Origin: an uncultured Clostridia bacterium | Lineage (GTDB): Bacteria; Bacillota; Clostridia; Oscillospirales; Oscillospiraceae | Assembly: GCA_947170435.1 (NCBI GenBank) | Contig: CAMVTO010000027.1 | Span: 1-32,015 of the forward strand | DNA: 32,015 nucleotides | Direction: 5' to 3' | Made by a program: the position numbers and the translations under genes | The notes under the pieces: generated by a model | What the model was told of the DNA's origin: nothing | What the model saw: only the letters and a program-made list of their open reading frames with translations | Database searches by the model: none | Shown here: positions 30,658 through 32,015 of the stretch, in pieces | How positions within the stretch are numbered: position 1 is the first letter of the stretch | How the letters are laid out: each line of letters begins with the position of its first letter

Positions 30658-31545
30658 TCACAGCAACCCGTGCTGACGCATCAGCGAGAGCAGCTTTTCC
30701 TCATGCTCCGGCTCCATGGGCGTCAGCGGCAGGCGGAGATAGTTCTCACACCAGCCCAGCGCCGCCATGCCCGCCTTGACGGGGATGGGGTTCACCTCGC
30801 AGAACAGCGCGTTGATCAGCGGCAGCAGCTCACACTGGAGCCTTGCCGCGCCTGCGACGTCGCCGCGGAAGAAGCGCTCGCAAATCTCCACCGTCAGCTT
30901 CGGCGCGACGTTGGACAGCACTGAGATCACGCCCTGCCCGCCCATGGCGAGGATCGGCACGATCTGGTCGTCGTTGCCGGAGTAGATGTCCAGCTTGTCG
31001 CCGACGACCGCCGCGGCCTCAACAATCTTGGAGATGTTGCCGTTGGCCTCCTTGATGGCGGCAATGTTGGGATAGCCCGCCAGTGCCGCGTAGGTGCTCG
31101 GCTCGATGTTCACACCGGTGCGCGACGGCACGTTATAGAGGATGATCGGCTTGGTGGAGGCGTCCGCGATGGTCTTGAACATGGTAATAAGGCCCTTTTG
31201 CGTCGCCTTATTGTAGTATGGCGTCACCACCAGCATGGCGTCCGCGCCCACGTCGCAGCAATAGCGGGTGAGGGAGCAGGCGTAGGCGGTGTCGTTGGAA
31301 CCGGTGCCGGCGATCACAGGGACGCGGTGCGCGACACGTTCAACGGAGTATTTGACGACGGCGCGGTGCTCCTCGTCGTCGAGCGTGGAGCCCTCGCCGG
31401 TGGTACCGGCGATGACAAGGGCGTTGACGCCCTGCTCGATCTGCCAGTCGATGACGCGCCCGAGGCGGTCATAGTCCACGCCAGAGTCGGACAGCGGGGT
31501 GATGAGTGCGGTGGCAACACCGCGAAAGATCGGCTGATTGCTCAT
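30658..31545 (-). CDS. dapA: 4-hydroxy-tetrahydrodipicolinate synthase
   Basis: DapA condenses pyruvate with aspartate semialdehyde, the committed step to DAP and lysine. The 295-residue TIM-barrel has GTTGEGSTL (47-55) with Thr48 and Thr49, Tyr137 in YNVPSRTG and the Schiff-base Lys165 in AAIKEANGN. ATG 31545 is the start because AAGGAGA lies 8 bases upstream and the length then fits the family; the reading frame is open further upstream, but that stretch crosses non-coding DNA and the tRNA region. It is the first gene of the operon. The 150 bases upstream are A/T-rich; no lysine riboswitch core is evident and no clear promoter could be fixed. Confidence 0.97.
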   Translation of the reverse strand: MSNQPIFRGVATALITPLSDSGVDYDRLGRVIDWQIEQGVNALVIAGTTGEGSTLDDEEHRAVVKYSVERVAHRVPVIAGTGSNDTAYACSLTRYCCDVGADAMLVVTPYYNKATQKGLITMFKTIADASTKPIILYNVPSRTGVNIEPSTYAALAGYPNIAAIKEANGNISKIVEAAAVVGDKLDIYSGNDDQIVPILAMGGQGVISVLSNVAPKLTVEICERFFRGDVAGAARLQCELLPLINALFCEVNPIPVKAGMAALGWCENYLRLPLTPMEPEHEEKLLSLMRQHGLL

Positions 31546-31699
31546 GTTAAGCTTCTCCTTTGGCATGATTGTATAGTATATGTTACCTATTATTCCAGTA
31601 AAACAAAAACACAGAAACAGCCTGATGTCAAGTAAAAAAAGAAAAACAGAAGCAGAAAAGCAGTTAACAAAATATTTTTCCAATCCACTCGATTCGCTC

Positions 31700-31728
31700 T
31701 TGACTTTTTCCACACCGGTGCGTATAAT
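31700..31728 (+). promoter_or_regulatory. Promoter of tRNA-Pro
   Basis: TTGACT (31700-31705), 17-base spacer, perfect TATAAT (31723-31728), near consensus as expected for a stable RNA gene. The mature tRNA begins 24 bases after the -10 box. Confidence 0.85.
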
Positions 31729-31752
31729 ACCCTTGTTGCGCGTATGGCGCAT

Positions 31753-31828
31753 CCGGGTGTAGCGCAGTTGGTAGCGCGCTTGGTTCGGGACCAAGAGGCC
31801 GTGGGTTCAAATCCCGCCACTCGGACCA
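31753..31828 (+). tRNA. tRNA-Pro (anticodon CGG)
   Basis: The cloverleaf folds: acceptor CCGGGTG pairs with CACTCGG (one G-U). The D arm is formed by GCGC/GCGC. The anticodon stem CTTGG/CCAAG carries loop TTCGGGA, with anticodon CGG at 31786-31788. The T arm is GTGGG-TTCAAAT-CCCGC. The CCA end is encoded (31826-31828). It decodes CCG proline codons. It has its own promoter and terminator, so it is a single-gene unit. Confidence 0.95.
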
Positions 31829-31870
31829 AAATTCCACCGAAATTGTTCAATTTCGGTGGAATTTCTTTTT
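31829..31870 (+). terminator. Intrinsic terminator of tRNA-Pro
   Basis: Arms 31829-31844 and 31849-31864 pair perfectly (16 bp, loop GTTC), followed by CTTTTT. It begins directly after the encoded CCA. Confidence 0.88.
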
Positions 31871-31937
31871 CAAAAGTTGCATTTTTAATTCCAGAAAAAT
31901 TTTGACCACAGCCCAAGTCATAGACAGAATCGAAACG

Positions 31938-31955
31938 CGCTCCGGCAACGGAGCG
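31938..31955. other. Small hairpin with GCAA loop
   Basis: CGCTCCG (31938-31944) and CGGAGCG (31949-31955) enclose a GCAA tetraloop. TATTCTTTTGCGTTTTC follows on the + strand, which is T-rich but broken. It could terminate leftover transcription or belong to a gene beyond the window. No coding frame is convincing in 31871-32015. Confidence 0.35.
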
Positions 31956-32015
31956 TATTCTTTTGCGTTTTCGGCCCTTTTTTAGTTACTGCCCGGAAGA
32001 ATTTTACCGATGAGG

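Noticed and set aside
31546-31699. Lysine riboswitch or T-box upstream of dapA
   Set aside because: The region is AT-rich and only about 150 bases, with no recognisable lysine-riboswitch junctions, no T-box sequence and no terminator/antiterminator pair. A TTGACA on the minus strand (31626-31631) has no -10 box at a suitable distance.
31546-31794. Upstream extension of dapA to 378 residues
   Set aside because: It would run through AT-rich non-coding DNA, the tRNA promoter and into the tRNA; ATG 31545 has a proper SD and gives the normal length.
31590-31916. 108-residue minus-strand frame across the tRNA
   Set aside because: It covers the tRNA and its terminator; its resemblance to protein-like text (VAGFEPTASWSRTK) is a common false annotation arising from antisense tRNA sequence.
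1-32015. CRISPR arrays, insertion sequences, prophage or integrase genes
   Set aside because: No regularly spaced repeats, transposase, integrase or attachment-like duplications were seen; the kinase junction is AT-rich but carries no mobile gene.

Overview
The window looks like a chromosomal segment of a GC-rich (roughly 60% GC by eye) anaerobic Clostridia, most like the gut Oscillospirales/Oscillospiraceae. This is inferred from the Gram-positive lipoprotein ABC importer with an MsmX/UgpC-type ATPase, strong AGGAGG ribosome sites, sigma-A promoters, LytS-type kinase architecture, DUF4037/TPR pair and the diaminopimelate dehydrogenase route to lysine. No 16S or other taxonomic marker is present, so the assignment is inference.

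Region 1 (1-21408) is a pectin/hexuronate utilisation island. It starts inside an ABC permease gene, followed by a large lipoprotein substrate-binding protein, an ATPase, and four small four-helix membrane proteins of unknown function packed around that ATPase (2757-6205). Next come a cytoplasmic GH28 polygalacturonase-like enzyme and a GH105 unsaturated-galacturonyl hydrolase, a reverse-strand AraC regulator, and a second ATPase with kduI and kduD. After a hairpin-rich gap there is an alpha/beta-hydrolase esterase. Then, behind its own promoter, comes the operon kdgA(-VOC-like fusion), kdgK, a second PfkB kinase, uxaC, uxaB, uxaA. Together they form a complete route. Oligogalacturonides are imported intact and cut inside the cell. 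Saturated galacturonate goes through UxaC-UxaB-UxaA and unsaturated ends go through KduI-KduD. Both meet at 2-keto-3-deoxygluconate, which is phosphorylated and cleaved to pyruvate and glyceraldehyde-3-phosphate.

Region 2 (21409-23495) is a more AT-rich junction. It holds a possible 32-residue peptide gene on the minus strand, with its own promoter, ribosome site and terminator-like hairpin, divergent from a LytS/HPK-type membrane histidine kinase that has no response regulator beside it. A 94-residue unknown protein follows and the unit ends at a clear terminator.

Region 3 (23493-31545) is housekeeping amino-acid biosynthesis. A minus-strand unit has aroD, a TPR protein and a DUF4037 nucleotidyltransferase-like protein. 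The divergent unit has a chorismate mutase and aroC. A minus-strand operon dapA-dapB-ddh-lysA makes meso-diaminopimelate and lysine. The window closes with a tRNA-Pro(CGG) having a near-consensus promoter and terminator.

The least explained elements are the four small membrane proteins of the importer operon, the C-terminal domain fused to KDPG aldolase, the structured RNA ahead of kdgK, the perfect hairpins lacking U-tracts at operon junctions, and the candidate peptide/kinase pair.
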